This document shows positions 17,067 to 26,115 of a stretch of 64,000 nt of DNA, piece after piece. Below the pieces are notes generated by a model that worked only from the letters and a program-made list of their open reading frames with translations, made no database searches and was not told the origin of the DNA. The stretch's first letter is position 1; each line of letters begins with the position of its first letter. The translations under genes and the position numbers were made by a program. This stretch comes from Actinosynnema sp040640215 (GTDB lineage Bacteria; Actinomycetota; Actinomycetes; Mycobacteriales; Pseudonocardiaceae), in contig NZ_JBFABG010000016.1 in the NCBI RefSeq assembly GCF_040640215.1, positions 1 to 64,000 on the forward strand, read 5' to 3'.

Positions 17067-18445
17067 TCGGTGTGTTCGGCGTTGTTGATCAGTAGGTTTC
17101 GGCGTTCGGCCAGCGGTCACCGAACGTGATGGCGAAGGCGTTCAGCACGGGCTTCCAGCGCATCGTCCACCTGGCGCGGCCCGTCCCGGTCGGGTCGAGG
17201 CTGCGGGTGACAAGGTACAGACACTTCATCGCCGACTGCTCGGTCGGGAAATGCCCGCGGGCGCGGATCGCCCTGCGGTAGCGGGCGTTGAGCGACTCGA
17301 TCGCGTTGGTGGAACAGATCATCCGCCGGATCTCGACGTCGTAGTCGAGGAAGGGCACGAACTCGTCCCAGGCGTTGCGCCACAACCGGATCACCGCCCC
17401 GTACTTGCCGCCCCACTTCTCCGCCAGGTCCTCCAACGCGGCCGCCGCGGCGTCGGGGGTGGGCGCGGTGTAGATCGGGGCGATGCCCCGTTTCACCGCG
17501 TCCCAGTCCTGACGGGCCACCAGCCGGAAGGTGTTGCGGATCAAATGCACGACGCAGGTCTGCACGACGGTGCGCGGCCACACGTTCGCCACCGCGTCGG
17601 GCAGGCCCTTCAGCCCGTCGCAGACCAGGAAGAACACGTCGTGAACGCCGCGGTTCTTCAGGTCGACCAGCACGCTCATCCAGAACTTGGCGCCCTCGCC
17701 GCCGGTGCCCGTCCACAGACCGAGCACGTCCTTGCGCCCGTCCACCGTGACGCCGATCGCGGCGTAGACCGGACGGTTGGCGACCTGGCCGTCGCGGACC
17801 TTGACCACGACGGCGTCGAGGAACACCGCCGCGTAGACGGCGTCGAGCGGTCGGCCGGCCCAGTCGTTCATCTCCGCGACGACCTTGTCGGTGATCCGCG
17901 AGACCGTCTCCCTCGACACCGACGCGCCGTAGATCTCCGCGAAGTGCGCCGAGATCTCCCCGGTGGTCAACCCCTTGGCATACAACGACAACACAATCTC
18001 ATCGACGTCGGTCAGTCGACGTTGCCGCTTCTTCACGATCTGCGGCTCGAAGCTGCCCTCCCGGTCCCGCGGCACCTCGATCTCGACCTCGCCGGCCGCG
18101 TCGGAGATCACGGTCTTGGTCCGGCTGCCGTTGCGCACGTTGGTCGACTCGCGCCCCGGTTCGGCGCGGTTCTTCTCGTGGCCGAGGTGCTCGGTCATCT
18201 CCTCGGCCAGGGCGGTCTCCAGCACGGTCTTGGTGAACAGCTTGAGCAGACCATCGGGGCCGGTCAGCGCCAGCCCTCGTGCTTTGGCCTCGGCCACCAT
18301 CGCCGCCGCGGCGGCCTGCTCCGGCGACAGCTGCCGCCCGGTCCCCGTCTCGCTCTTCCGTGCGCTCACAAGCTCAGATGTCATCACTCACAGTGCCCAT
18401 CCCGCCGGACCCCAGGCCCGGCGTGTCGGGCCGAACACACCGATC
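17065..18445 (-). mobile_element. complete IS256-family insertion sequence
   Basis: 1,381 bp with perfect 16-bp terminal inverted repeats, GATCGGTGTGTTCGGC at 17065-17080 and its complement at 18430-18445. It holds one intact transposase gene. The bases outside the ends (TATCTCGT on the left, TTGAAACA on the right) are not a repeat, so there is no 8-bp target duplication. That suggests a later deletion or recombination across the element. Confidence 0.9.
17089..18387 (-). CDS. IS256-family transposase
   Basis: 432 residues, full length for the family and undamaged. The N-terminus contains LEEMTEHLGH-like sequence (ALAEEMTEHLGHEK) and NVRNGSRTKT. The DDE core has the first Asp in AVFLDAVVVKVRD, the second in VCDGLKGLPDAV, the CxxH pair in VVQTCVVHLIRN, and the Glu in CSTNAIESLNARYRR, the classic IS256 NxxES motif. 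It excises and inserts the element through a circular intermediate. It fills nearly the whole IS, minus strand. Confidence 0.95.
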   Translation of the reverse strand: MMTSELVSARKSETGTGRQLSPEQAAAAAMVAEAKARGLALTGPDGLLKLFTKTVLETALAEEMTEHLGHEKNRAEPGRESTNVRNGSRTKTVISDAAGEVEIEVPRDREGSFEPQIVKKRQRRLTDVDEIVLSLYAKGLTTGEISAHFAEIYGASVSRETVSRITDKVVAEMNDWAGRPLDAVYAAVFLDAVVVKVRDGQVANRPVYAAIGVTVDGRKDVLGLWTGTGGEGAKFWMSVLVDLKNRGVHDVFFLVCDGLKGLPDAVANVWPRTVVQTCVVHLIRNTFRLVARQDWDAVKRGIAPIYTAPTPDAAAAALEDLAEKWGGKYGAVIRLWRNAWDEFVPFLDYDVEIRRMICSTNAIESLNARYRRAIRARGHFPTEQSAMKCLYLVTRSLDPTGTGRARWTMRWKPVLNAFAITFGDRWPNAETY

Positions 18446-18527
18446 TTGAAACAGTCCCTGTCTCGGCCCAGCCGTGATGCGAGGTCAGCGATACTGGCTC
18501 TTCGGGTCGAGTCGGTAGGGGTGTTGG

Positions 18528-21500
18528 GTGTCGTTGCTCGGAGCTGTCCTGGTCAAGCTTGCCGAGACGGTGGTGAAGTACGCGGTCGAGGCCGGCACCG
18601 GGAACAAGATGGCTGGCGAGTTGAGCGCCGGGGCCGCAGGCGTGCTGGGCGGACGTGCAACTGGGCTGTCGGATGAGCGGAAGGCGCGGCGGACGAAGGA
18701 GCGAGTGGCCCGGCGGCTGGCGGACGAGTTGGTCGACAGGTATGGGCACGAGTACCGAGAGTTGCCGGAGGGGGATCGGGCTGCGGCGGTGCAGGCCGTG
18801 ATCGATACGTTCGAGCTCGTCGGCAGTGGTCCTGGAGTTGTTGCGGGTAACGACGGCGATCCTCGGCGGCTGGCGGACACGCTGCGCCGTGAGTCCGGTG
18901 ACCTTCTACGGCAAGCCGCGCTCGGCCGCGACGGCGAGGAGTTCTACGGCAGGCTGTTGCGTGAGGCTTGTATCCATGCCGTAGCGGTCGCCACCCACGG
19001 TCCCGAGTTCCTGGCGGCGGCCGATGCCGAAACGCTGTCGAGGCTGACGACTCTGAGCAGTGATATATCCCGGGAGTTCGCCCGGCTCAACGCTCGTCTG
19101 GATCCATTGCTCGCTTCGCGACCGGATGGGGTCGGGGCTGTCGCGCCGCATGAGGTCGAGGATCGTCGCGCGGCGGAGGTGACCGTGCAGAACACACTCG
19201 ACGGTGTGGTCACGGGACCGGTGGTGCAGGCGGGCCCGGTGCACGGCAACGTGACCATCAACTACTGGGGTGACGGTCTTTCGTCGTCGAACCCGGAGGT
19301 GTCGGCTTCCGCCCGGGGAGCATGGCAGGAGGTTCACTTCCGCGGACGCAGGAAACTCCTGTCGGCGTTGACGGGAACTCGCCTGGGGCCTGGGGATGCC
19401 GAGGCGTGCCCGCAGTTCCACGAAGTCGTGGAAATCGAGACCGCGCTCCTCACGGCCTGCTCGGCGATCCTCACCGGGAACAGCGGCTGTGGCAAGTCCG
19501 TGACCGCGTACCAAGTCATGGCGAACCGGCTGCACGAGGGCTGGAAGCCTGTGCGCCTGCGGGACTCGGCACGGCATCTCAATGGTGATCGCATCGTGGA
19601 CGACCTGCTCGCCGTGGAAGGCCCGGTGATCGCGTTGATCGATGACGCGCAGTCGGTGCCCGGTGACACCTTGCGGGAGGTGCTGGAGGCCGCCGGACCG
19701 GAGCGGTGGGTGCTGGTGGTGAGCACAGAGCGAGTGCAGGGACCTGCACCTGTGGTGCGCATTGCACAAGAGCGGGCAGTGGCCACGCTCCACGCGGTCC
19801 TGTCGAAGGACCTGGAGACGTTGACCCGTGAGGTGAACCTGCTCGACCCGACCGTGGGAGACGGTGCCCACCAGCGGCCGATCGAACACCGCCTGCGTGT
19901 CGCGGCCCGGCAGTCCACGCCGTGGCAGTTCTGCTTCGTGCTGTCGGGCGGCTGGCGCCGCGTCGAGGGAGCACTGGCCAGGCTGAGAGAACAGGACGAG
20001 GCGCATCTGGCATTGGCCGCGATTGCGGTAGGACAGATCGCGACCGCGGACGCGGGCATCCCGATCGACCGGCTTGACGCGATGGCCGTCTCGATGGGAC
20101 GTGACGCGGCGTGGGTCGCGCGATCTCTCGACGTCCTCCGAGGCGAGCAGTTGATCAGCTCGGATGACGGGTTCTACCGGTGTGCGCACCTGCAAGCGGC
20201 GTGGAGCACCCTCCACACCCTGCTCAGCCCGTACCCGATCACGGCGCCGCCGACCAAACGCCCGACCGTGCCGCCGATCACCGGCGCGGCGGACAGTGCG
20301 CCACCGGCATCGCCACCACGTCGGAGATTGACACCGGTCTCCCCACCTGCCGAGGGGAAGGTGGCGAGGGATCGCCGGGTCATCGCCGACCTGATCGAGG
20401 ACATCGTTGCGGACCCGGCGACAAGTTTGGTCGGTCTCAGCTGGCTGACTGGTTGGTATGGCTTCCACAGCGAGGACCGCTGGGCGCTCCGTGTATCCGG
20501 CGCGATGGGAGACGTTCGCGTTGGACAGTTGATCGACCGTGTCACGACCAGAGACGAATCGGGTACGGACCTCGGCGTCCGCGCCTCCGTCATCTGCGGC
20601 CTCAGCAGCTGGCAGGACGGACTTGCTCAAACGCAGCGAATCGCCGACAACGCGCACCGGTTCAGGAGATGGGTCGACCGCATGACCGTCAAGGACGCGG
20701 CTGGCATGGAAGCCTTGTTCAACTGGCTCGGCAATGATCGTCGCGATCTCACCGAAGAACTCCTACGGGATGTCGACGTGGAGAACCTGGTCGCCCGCTG
20801 GGTCGACGGTGACCTGGCATCGGCCGCGACGTTCGGCAAAGCGGTCGAGAGGATCTGCTACGCAGGCGGCACCGCGCTGTACGCAGCGGTCGCCGCCGCC
20901 ATCGACGGTGACGCGATGCTGGGCTTGTTCCGCCACGTGACGGGTGAGCTGTGGGCACCATGCCAGTTGACCGAGACCGTGGGATGGATCGATCCCTCGC
21001 TGAGCCTGCGCTTGGTATCGGCCTTCCTGCCGCAGATTGCGGCGGCGATCAACGACGACCCCGTCGAGTCATGGCCCGACATTCACGACACGCTGTGGTT
21101 CGTACTCGGGTTCACGCCTGGGTTCCTGCGTCAGGAACGGCCGTCGAAACAGCGGAGGCGCATCGCAGCCAGGCTCGCCGCGATGCTCGACACCGCCGCC
21201 CTCGCAGACGCCATCGCCCACTCACGACCCCGTGACTGGCAGGCGCTGGCGGAGCTAATGGTGTTCGTCTGGGAGGCCGCTCCGCAACTGTTCCAGGACA
21301 TCGCCGCTGCTGTCGACATGGACGCCTTCTCCGAGACCGTCGCTCCACACCTCGACCACCCACGATGGGGCTCGTTGCAGATCCTGGGAGTGATGGCGGA
21401 AGCTCGACCGGAGGCGACCGGGCGGATCGTCGGACCGCTGATCGCCACCGCTGAGTCGTTGGTGGCGTTGCATGCGATCGTGGCACCGAATGAAACGATC

Positions 21501-21917
21501 GAGGCGCTGCACCGCGGCGTACCCGTCGACCTCGGTGCCAGGGAGCAGGAGTGGGAGATGGCAGACCAAGCCGTGACCGCGCTGGCCTGCTGCGATCCGG
21601 ACACGGCGGGGTTGGTGCTGGCCGCCAACCTCGACGCCATCAAGCACGGGCTCCAGCTGGGGATTCACGGCGAGGATCATGCAGGCCTGTCGGAGTTCCT
21701 GGCGCGGTGCGATCAGGTGTCTCCAGGCATGTTGGACGCAGCACTGGCCGAGATCATCGAGGATGCGACGCCGCACTGGCAGCGGGAGTTGGGCAGGCGT
21801 GATCGCGCGCGGCGGCCGGTGCTGGAGTTGGTCCGGCGTGCGGCACGTGTCTGCCCTGACCATGCGAAGGTCCGACACCTTCTGCGTCGATTTCCGTCGT
21901 TGGGTCGGGTGGACTAA
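18528..21917 (+). CDS. large STAND-type P-loop ATPase with RHIM-like motif
   Basis: 1,129 residues. The first about 215 are helical (RRLADELVDRYGHEYRELPE), as in actinobacterial effector-associated N-termini. Residues 232-243 read VVQAGPVHGNV, close to the V/I-Q-x-G core of RHIM and bacterial amyloid-signalling motifs. Then comes a P-loop ATPase with Walker A TGNSGCGKSVTA (about 322) and Walker B VIALIDDAQS. From about 560 a long helical region follows (LAEIIEDATPHWQREL near the end), a likely sensor. Such STAND proteins act as cytoplasmic immune switches; the trigger and effector are unknown. GTG at 18528 follows TAGGGG. No nuclease or TIR domain is visible, so a separate effector joined through the motif is possible. 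Confidence 0.65.
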   Translation: MSLLGAVLVKLAETVVKYAVEAGTGNKMAGELSAGAAGVLGGRATGLSDERKARRTKERVARRLADELVDRYGHEYRELPEGDRAAAVQAVIDTFELVGSGPGVVAGNDGDPRRLADTLRRESGDLLRQAALGRDGEEFYGRLLREACIHAVAVATHGPEFLAAADAETLSRLTTLSSDISREFARLNARLDPLLASRPDGVGAVAPHEVEDRRAAEVTVQNTLDGVVTGPVVQAGPVHGNVTINYWGDGLSSSNPEVSASARGAWQEVHFRGRRKLLSALTGTRLGPGDAEACPQFHEVVEIETALLTACSAILTGNSGCGKSVTAYQVMANRLHEGWKPVRLRDSARHLNGDRIVDDLLAVEGPVIALIDDAQSVPGDTLREVLEAAGPERWVLVVSTERVQGPAPVVRIAQERAVATLHAVLSKDLETLTREVNLLDPTVGDGAHQRPIEHRLRVAARQSTPWQFCFVLSGGWRRVEGALARLREQDEAHLALAAIAVGQIATADAGIPIDRLDAMAVSMGRDAAWVARSLDVLRGEQLISSDDGFYRCAHLQAAWSTLHTLLSPYPITAPPTKRPTVPPITGAADSAPPASPPRRRLTPVSPPAEGKVARDRRVIADLIEDIVADPATSLVGLSWLTGWYGFHSEDRWALRVSGAMGDVRVGQLIDRVTTRDESGTDLGVRASVICGLSSWQDGLAQTQRIADNAHRFRRWVDRMTVKDAAGMEALFNWLGNDRRDLTEELLRDVDVENLVARWVDGDLASAATFGKAVERICYAGGTALYAAVAAAIDGDAMLGLFRHVTGELWAPCQLTETVGWIDPSLSLRLVSAFLPQIAAAINDDPVESWPDIHDTLWFVLGFTPGFLRQERPSKQRRRIAARLAAMLDTAALADAIAHSRPRDWQALAELMVFVWEAAPQLFQDIAAAVDMDAFSETVAPHLDHPRWGSLQILGVMAEARPEATGRIVGPLIATAESLVALHAIVAPNETIEALHRGVPVDLGAREQEWEMADQAVTALACCDPDTAGLVLAANLDAIKHGLQLGIHGEDHAGLSEFLARCDQVSPGMLDAALAEIIEDATPHWQRELGRRDRARRPVLELVRRAARVCPDHAKVRHLLRRFPSLGRVD

Positions 21918-22048
21918 CGGTATTGCGCAGGGTGGGACACGATGTCAGGTCATGGTGCCCAAAGCTCCAGTCTCCATAGCGAGGTATGGCGTTCCTGGAC
22001 GAACCGATGCGCGAGTGTGGGCGCGTTTCCATCATGAGGGGGAGACTG

Positions 22049-22648
22049 GTGGCCAAGTCCCGCGTGTCCGTCGCTGATCGAGTTGAGGCATTCCGGGCGC
22101 GTGCTGCGGAGGTGCGGGCATGTTCATTGTTCCAGCAGGAGGTGCGCGAGTTCTCCTTTGGGTTCACGATGGAGAATGATGCTGTACGCTACTGCTTCCC
22201 GAAGGTGGACAGAGCGCGGCAACACTATTGTGCATCGTTATTGCGTCCGTTTCTGTCGGAAAGTGATACCGTTTCGCTGAACAGATGTTTCGGTGTCTTC
22301 GGTGCGGCACTTGACGATCCGGGACTCCGTCGTGACCTCGGTGCCATCCGTGCGGACTACAGGACCGCGCGGCAGAGTTCGATGTTCAGCGCGGCGGTGT
22401 GGCGAGTCGACGAGCGTCCGCCAGAGAAGTGGTACACCGACTGGGAGATCGCCCACGCCCTGCTTTACGGCGATCTGCTGCACTTGGACGCCGGGTTGCG
22501 GCGTTTGCTCCGATCGCTTGTGCCTCCCGGCGGTGACCCGTGGGATCACCAGGCAGTCATGATGATGTTCCACGTCACGGCCCGGACCGCTCTTCGTGTA
22601 GACGATCTGCTACATGTGGCACAGGATCGGGGCGCACTGCCGAGGTAG
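22049..22648 (+). CDS. unknown protein next to the STAND ATPase
   Basis: 199 residues, no family recognised. It is alpha-rich with WYTDWEIAHALLYGDLLHLDAGLRRLL in the second half. No signal peptide or membrane segment. GTG at 22049 is chosen because GAGGGGGAG lies 5 bases before it; upstream ATGs at 21986 and 22034 have no such site. It starts 131 bases after the STAND gene on the same strand and may be its partner. Confidence 0.5.
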   Translation: MAKSRVSVADRVEAFRARAAEVRACSLFQQEVREFSFGFTMENDAVRYCFPKVDRARQHYCASLLRPFLSESDTVSLNRCFGVFGAALDDPGLRRDLGAIRADYRTARQSSMFSAAVWRVDERPPEKWYTDWEIAHALLYGDLLHLDAGLRRLLRSLVPPGGDPWDHQAVMMMFHVTARTALRVDDLLHVAQDRGALPR

Positions 22649-22925
22649 TCAGCGGTGCGGCCTTCAGGATGCTGCAACTCGAGTCCGGGCCGCACCTGCT
22701 TGCTCTGTCCGGCGACACCTATCGGATCTACGCCGCCGACACCAGTCGCTTCTTGCCCCGCTCCGCCGCGCGCTGGTAGTGGCGCATCGACCGCCCCATC
22801 ACCAGTGCGGACGTAGTGTCCCGTCTTGTTTTCGGTCGGTTCAGCAAGTGGAAGGCTCTTGCGGTGTCCTTGAGGTTGTCCCCTTGAACCGGACGCCCTG
22901 ATCCCAGACAGCGGTCTGGGGAAGG

Positions 22926-23222
22926 ATGTTCCCCGTGTCAGGTAAGTCGAAGTACCCCGAGCGGTTCCGTAGGGACGCTGTCGCGTTGGCCCGTTCGTCG
23001 GATCGGCCGTTGCGGCAGGTCGCCCGCGAGCTGGGCGTGAACCACGAGACCCTGCGCAACTGGGTCCGCACCGCCGAGCAGGCCCAGGCCGGACCGGTCG
23101 ACGCGGCGGCGGTGGACCAGGCGGAGCTGCGGGCGCTGCGCAAGCGCGTGGCGGAACTGGAGCTGGAGAAGGACATCCTCCGCAAAGCGGCCGCGTATTT
23201 TGCCAAGGAGATGGGTCGTTGA
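22926..23222 (+). CDS. IS3-family transposase OrfA (HTH subunit)
   Basis: 98 residues. The helix-turn-helix reads PLRQVARELGVNHETLRNWV, followed by a leucine zipper (LRALRKRVAELELEKDILRKA). OrfA binds the ends and by -1 frameshifting forms OrfAB. Its TGA overlaps the TTG start of orfB (TTGA at 23219-23222). Intact. Confidence 0.95.
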   Translation: MFPVSGKSKYPERFRRDAVALARSSDRPLRQVARELGVNHETLRNWVRTAEQAQAGPVDAAAVDQAELRALRKRVAELELEKDILRKAAAYFAKEMGR

Positions 23223-24103
23223 CCCGCAGCCACCGGTTCATCTCCGAGCATCGCGCCGTCTTCGGCGTCACCCGGCTGTGCAGGGTCCTGGGCGTGCGGC
23301 GTCCGGGCTTCTACGAATGGCTCGCCGCCGCCCCGGCCAGGGCGCAGCGGGCAAAGGCGGACGAGCGCCTGGCCGCCGAGATCGGGGAGGTCCACGCCGG
23401 TCACCGGGGTGCCTACGGGCGTCCGCGGATCGTTGTCGCGCTGCGTCGTCGCGGACGCCGGGTGAACCACAAACGGGTCGGTCGGGTCATGCGCGAGCGC
23501 GGGGTCGTCGGCATCACCCGCAGACGGCGCAGGTCATTGACCAGGCCCGATGCCGTCGCGGTGCCGGTGCCGGACCTGATCGGCCGCGATTTCACCGCCC
23601 CGGTGCCGGGGAAGCGGCTGGTCGGGGACATCACGTATCTGCCCACGAGGGAGGGCTGGCTCTACCTGGCCACGGTGATCGACCTGCACAACCGCGAGGT
23701 GATCGGGCACGCGATGGCCGACCACATGCGCGCCGAACTGGTCCGCGACGCCCTCGACCTCGCTGTCAAACGCGGCCTGATAAGCGATAACGCGATTTTT
23801 CACGCCGATCGCGGGTCGCAGTACACCTCCGGACTGTTCCGCTCCGCGCTCGCCGGTCACGGCATCCGTCCGTCGGTGGGGCGGACCGGGTCGTGCTTCG
23901 ACAACGCCGTCGCGGAATCGTTCTTCGCCACCCTCAAGACCGAGATCGGCACCACCGTCCGGGACGCCCGCGACGACGCCCGACGCGACGTTTTCGCCTA
24001 CCTCGGCTACTACAACCACGACCGTCTACATTCGACACTCGACTACCGCACCCCACACGAAGCCCGCCTCGGCTATCGTCAAGATCCCACCCTCGTGGCA
24101 TGA
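23219..24103 (+). CDS. IS3-family transposase OrfB (DDE integrase)
   Basis: 294 residues. HTH_21-like N-terminus (RGAYGRPRIVVALRRRG), then the rve core with D137 (GDITYL), D197 (FHADRGSQY) and E233 (NAVAESFF), spacing D-x59-D-x35-E. The C-terminus YLGYYNHDRLHSTLDYRTP is the family signature. It is probably made mainly as an OrfAB fusion. Intact and likely active. Confidence 0.95.
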   Translation: MTRSHRFISEHRAVFGVTRLCRVLGVRRPGFYEWLAAAPARAQRAKADERLAAEIGEVHAGHRGAYGRPRIVVALRRRGRRVNHKRVGRVMRERGVVGITRRRRRSLTRPDAVAVPVPDLIGRDFTAPVPGKRLVGDITYLPTREGWLYLATVIDLHNREVIGHAMADHMRAELVRDALDLAVKRGLISDNAIFHADRGSQYTSGLFRSALAGHGIRPSVGRTGSCFDNAVAESFFATLKTEIGTTVRDARDDARRDVFAYLGYYNHDRLHSTLDYRTPHEARLGYRQDPTLVA

Positions 24104-24167
24104 AATCCGGTGTCCGGTTCAAGGGGACAACCTCACCTCGCGGTCTCGGGTGCCCGCAACTTGCGTG

Positions 24168-25241
24168 TCACTCGACACTCATGGACCAAGGGAGTTCATC
24201 GCGTGTGAACGGGTACTTGGCGAGTGCGTGGACCAGCCATCGGTCGCCGCGGTCGAGGCGGCGTTGCAGCGTGAGCCACCAAGCATCCGTGATCATGATG
24301 TGGCCCTGCACCTGCCTGGTCTGTCCGGTATCGGGGACGAGCTTGACGTGCGCTACGTCGTCGCTCGGGCGCGCGGGGCGGGTGGTAAAGGTGAAACCGC
24401 CCAGCGTATGGCCGACTTCGGCGAAGTCCCGCCACGCCTGGCGCGACTCCTCGGTGACCAGCGACCTCAGAACGCGAACACCCTCCTCGGTAAGCGGTGG
24501 GTTCCAGAGCACCATGAGAAAGGCAAGCGCGGTGGTCATGGGATTGGCGGCATCGAGCGGACCCAGGTCGGCCAGGGCGGCCTCGTCATCGTCGGCTATC
24601 GGCAGGCCCACGGCTTCGAGAAGGCCGTCGACCAGGTCGGAGCATGCTTGCTGGGCTCCCACGACATCGATGCTCAACGAGCCCAGGTGCAGGATGTACC
24701 TGCCGTTCGCGCCGAGTTCGTAGAAGACGTTGAACTGGCGAGCCGCCTGCTCGGTCGGCTGACGCCTCTTCGCCGGAACGCCGGGGTGCGACAGATTCCC
24801 GGTTCCCCTTGCGTAGTCGTCGAAGTGGTCGAGCACGTCTCTGGCGTTCTTGGCGTCCGGCGCCGCCACCTCGAACCTCGATACGGCTGCTTGTGCCACG
24901 GCTTGCGCAGGTCCGGTGAGGTGGTCCCGGAGCATGCAGGCCGCACGCAGTGCCTGTCGTAGTACGTGCACGAACTGGTAGCCGTCGATCTGTCGGTCGA
25001 CGTGGTCGCGGTTGGTGTCGAGCACTCGCTCGGCCTGCATGGTCACCGCCCGGTACCAGGTGACCAGGTGGGTCATCGCAACGGAGTCCAAGTGTTCGAG
25101 CCGACGCCACCGCTCCTGGCGGGACCGTCCTTCTGCCGCTCCAGTGCCCACTTCGTCACCTTCCTGGCCTGGGAGGCCCAAAACTTCCGGCGTTCGAGTG
25201 GCAGGAGCGTAAGCCGTCGGTCGGTTCGGCTGCGGTTGCAC
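24168..25241 (-). CDS. unknown protein with an RX4H motif (HEPN-like candidate)
   Basis: 357 residues, minus strand, no named family. Around residue 130 it reads DAKNARDVLDHFDDYARGTG; R134 and H139 have HEPN spacing, and the acidic-aromatic tail after the His resembles several Abi HEPN proteins. The N-terminal third is helical (YQFVHVLRQALRAACMLRDHL); the C-terminal part is mixed. The first about 50 residues are Pro/Gly/Arg rich and may not be translated; a start near LDSVAMTHL is possible. It ends 32 bases from the IS3 element. Function unknown. Confidence 0.5.
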   Translation of the reverse strand: MQPQPNRPTAYAPATRTPEVLGLPGQEGDEVGTGAAEGRSRQERWRRLEHLDSVAMTHLVTWYRAVTMQAERVLDTNRDHVDRQIDGYQFVHVLRQALRAACMLRDHLTGPAQAVAQAAVSRFEVAAPDAKNARDVLDHFDDYARGTGNLSHPGVPAKRRQPTEQAARQFNVFYELGANGRYILHLGSLSIDVVGAQQACSDLVDGLLEAVGLPIADDDEAALADLGPLDAANPMTTALAFLMVLWNPPLTEEGVRVLRSLVTEESRQAWRDFAEVGHTLGGFTFTTRPARPSDDVAHVKLVPDTGQTRQVQGHIMITDAWWLTLQRRLDRGDRWLVHALAKYPFTRDELPWSMSVE

Positions 25242-25607
25242 GTCGTTTCGGGCCTGTCGATGTCACACGTGGTCGAGTGGAGTTGGCGGCGTCAGGTCGA
25301 CCACCGCAGGAGTGTCGCAGCATCGCTCTGGTGGCTCCGGCTGGACCGTCGTTCGACCGGTGCGTGGTACGGGGGGCGACCGGTGTGGCTGGGCGGAGTG
25401 CTCACCGATGTGGCCGTCGATCGACTGGTGAGTTGGATCGAGGCGGGTGGCCCTGGGCGCGCCGCGATGCCCGACGCCCTTGCCGACCACCTGATCGCGC
25501 CCCGCCGCCGACGGCATCGCAAGCTGCTCCTCCGCACCCCGGCCGGCCAGCGCGGTGGCGAGAAGTGGCTCATGTCGGCCTGGAGGCGCGTGCGGCAGGA
25601 TGGTGTA

Positions 25608-25789
25608 GTGGACTACGACTTGGCCCGGCTCGGCACGCGGGAGTTCGAACACCTCGTGCAAGTGCTCGCCATCGGGATCCAGGGGCCGGGCGCCCAGGTG
25701 TTCGGTGACGGTCGTGACGGTGGTCGGGAGATTACTTTCGAGGGGGCATGAGGTTCCCGAACCTCGAACGGTCGGATCAGGCGTTGTGA
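25608..25789 (+). pseudogene. N-terminal fragment of an Mrr-like nuclease-STAND protein
   Basis: GTG at 25608 starts a frame reading MDYDLARLGTREFEHLVQ and AQVFGDGRDGGREITFEG, matching the start of actinobacterial proteins with an Mrr-type restriction fold (the acidic FGDGxDGGREA motif). A one-base shift at about 25747 moves the reading to MRFPNLERSDQ, which is how such proteins normally continue, then it stops. The rest of the gene is absent. The same frame extends upstream to about 25258 (VVEWSWRRQVDH, DRLVSWIEAGG), possibly a separate remnant. Confidence 0.55.
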
Positions 25790-25875
25790 GGCCGAGCGCG
25801 TCGCGTGGCTCGGTCTCGTCCCGAACCCGCTCGATCGTCCGCGCGACGAACGCCGCCTCGGCCGCCTCCTACGAC

Positions 25876-25970
25876 GCGTGGTGCACACCCAGTGGATGAG
25901 TACCAGGACGTCAATGAGCAGCAGTACCGGCTGTTGCGGCTGCTCGCGCCCGCCGACGCCGGTCGACCGC
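25876..25970 (+). pseudogene. fragment of a UvrD/Rep-type helicase
   Basis: About 30 codons read PVDEYQDVNEQQYRLLRLLA, which is motif II (Walker B DEYQD) of UvrD/REP helicases and its following helix. Nothing before or after in any frame continues the helicase, so this is a scrap inside a gene graveyard that spans about 25,750-26,115. Confidence 0.55.
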
Positions 25971-26115
25971 GTCCACCAGCAACCCCACCCAGCGGGAACG
26001 GGTGCATCGAACCTCAACTCGCTCGCCACGACACCATGATCGCTGCCCGACCGATTTCCGCTACACGACGTCGCATGTCCACGTCATGCCGTGTGTGGCC
26101 ACAGGCTGGAGGTGG

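Larger units (their letters stand above)
22871..24135 (+). mobile_element. complete IS3-family insertion sequence
   Basis: 1,265 bp bounded by perfect 24-bp inverted repeats (TGAGGTTGTCCCCTTGAACC plus GGAC at 22871-22894, complement at 24112-24135). A 3-bp target duplication CCT is seen at 22868-22870 and 24136-24138. orfA and orfB are intact. The intact target duplication marks simple, fairly recent transposition. Confidence 0.95.

Noticed and set aside
22660..22870. A short reading frame before the IS3 element as a transposase remnant
   Set aside because: Neither strand gives a recognisable protein; fewer than 40 codons.
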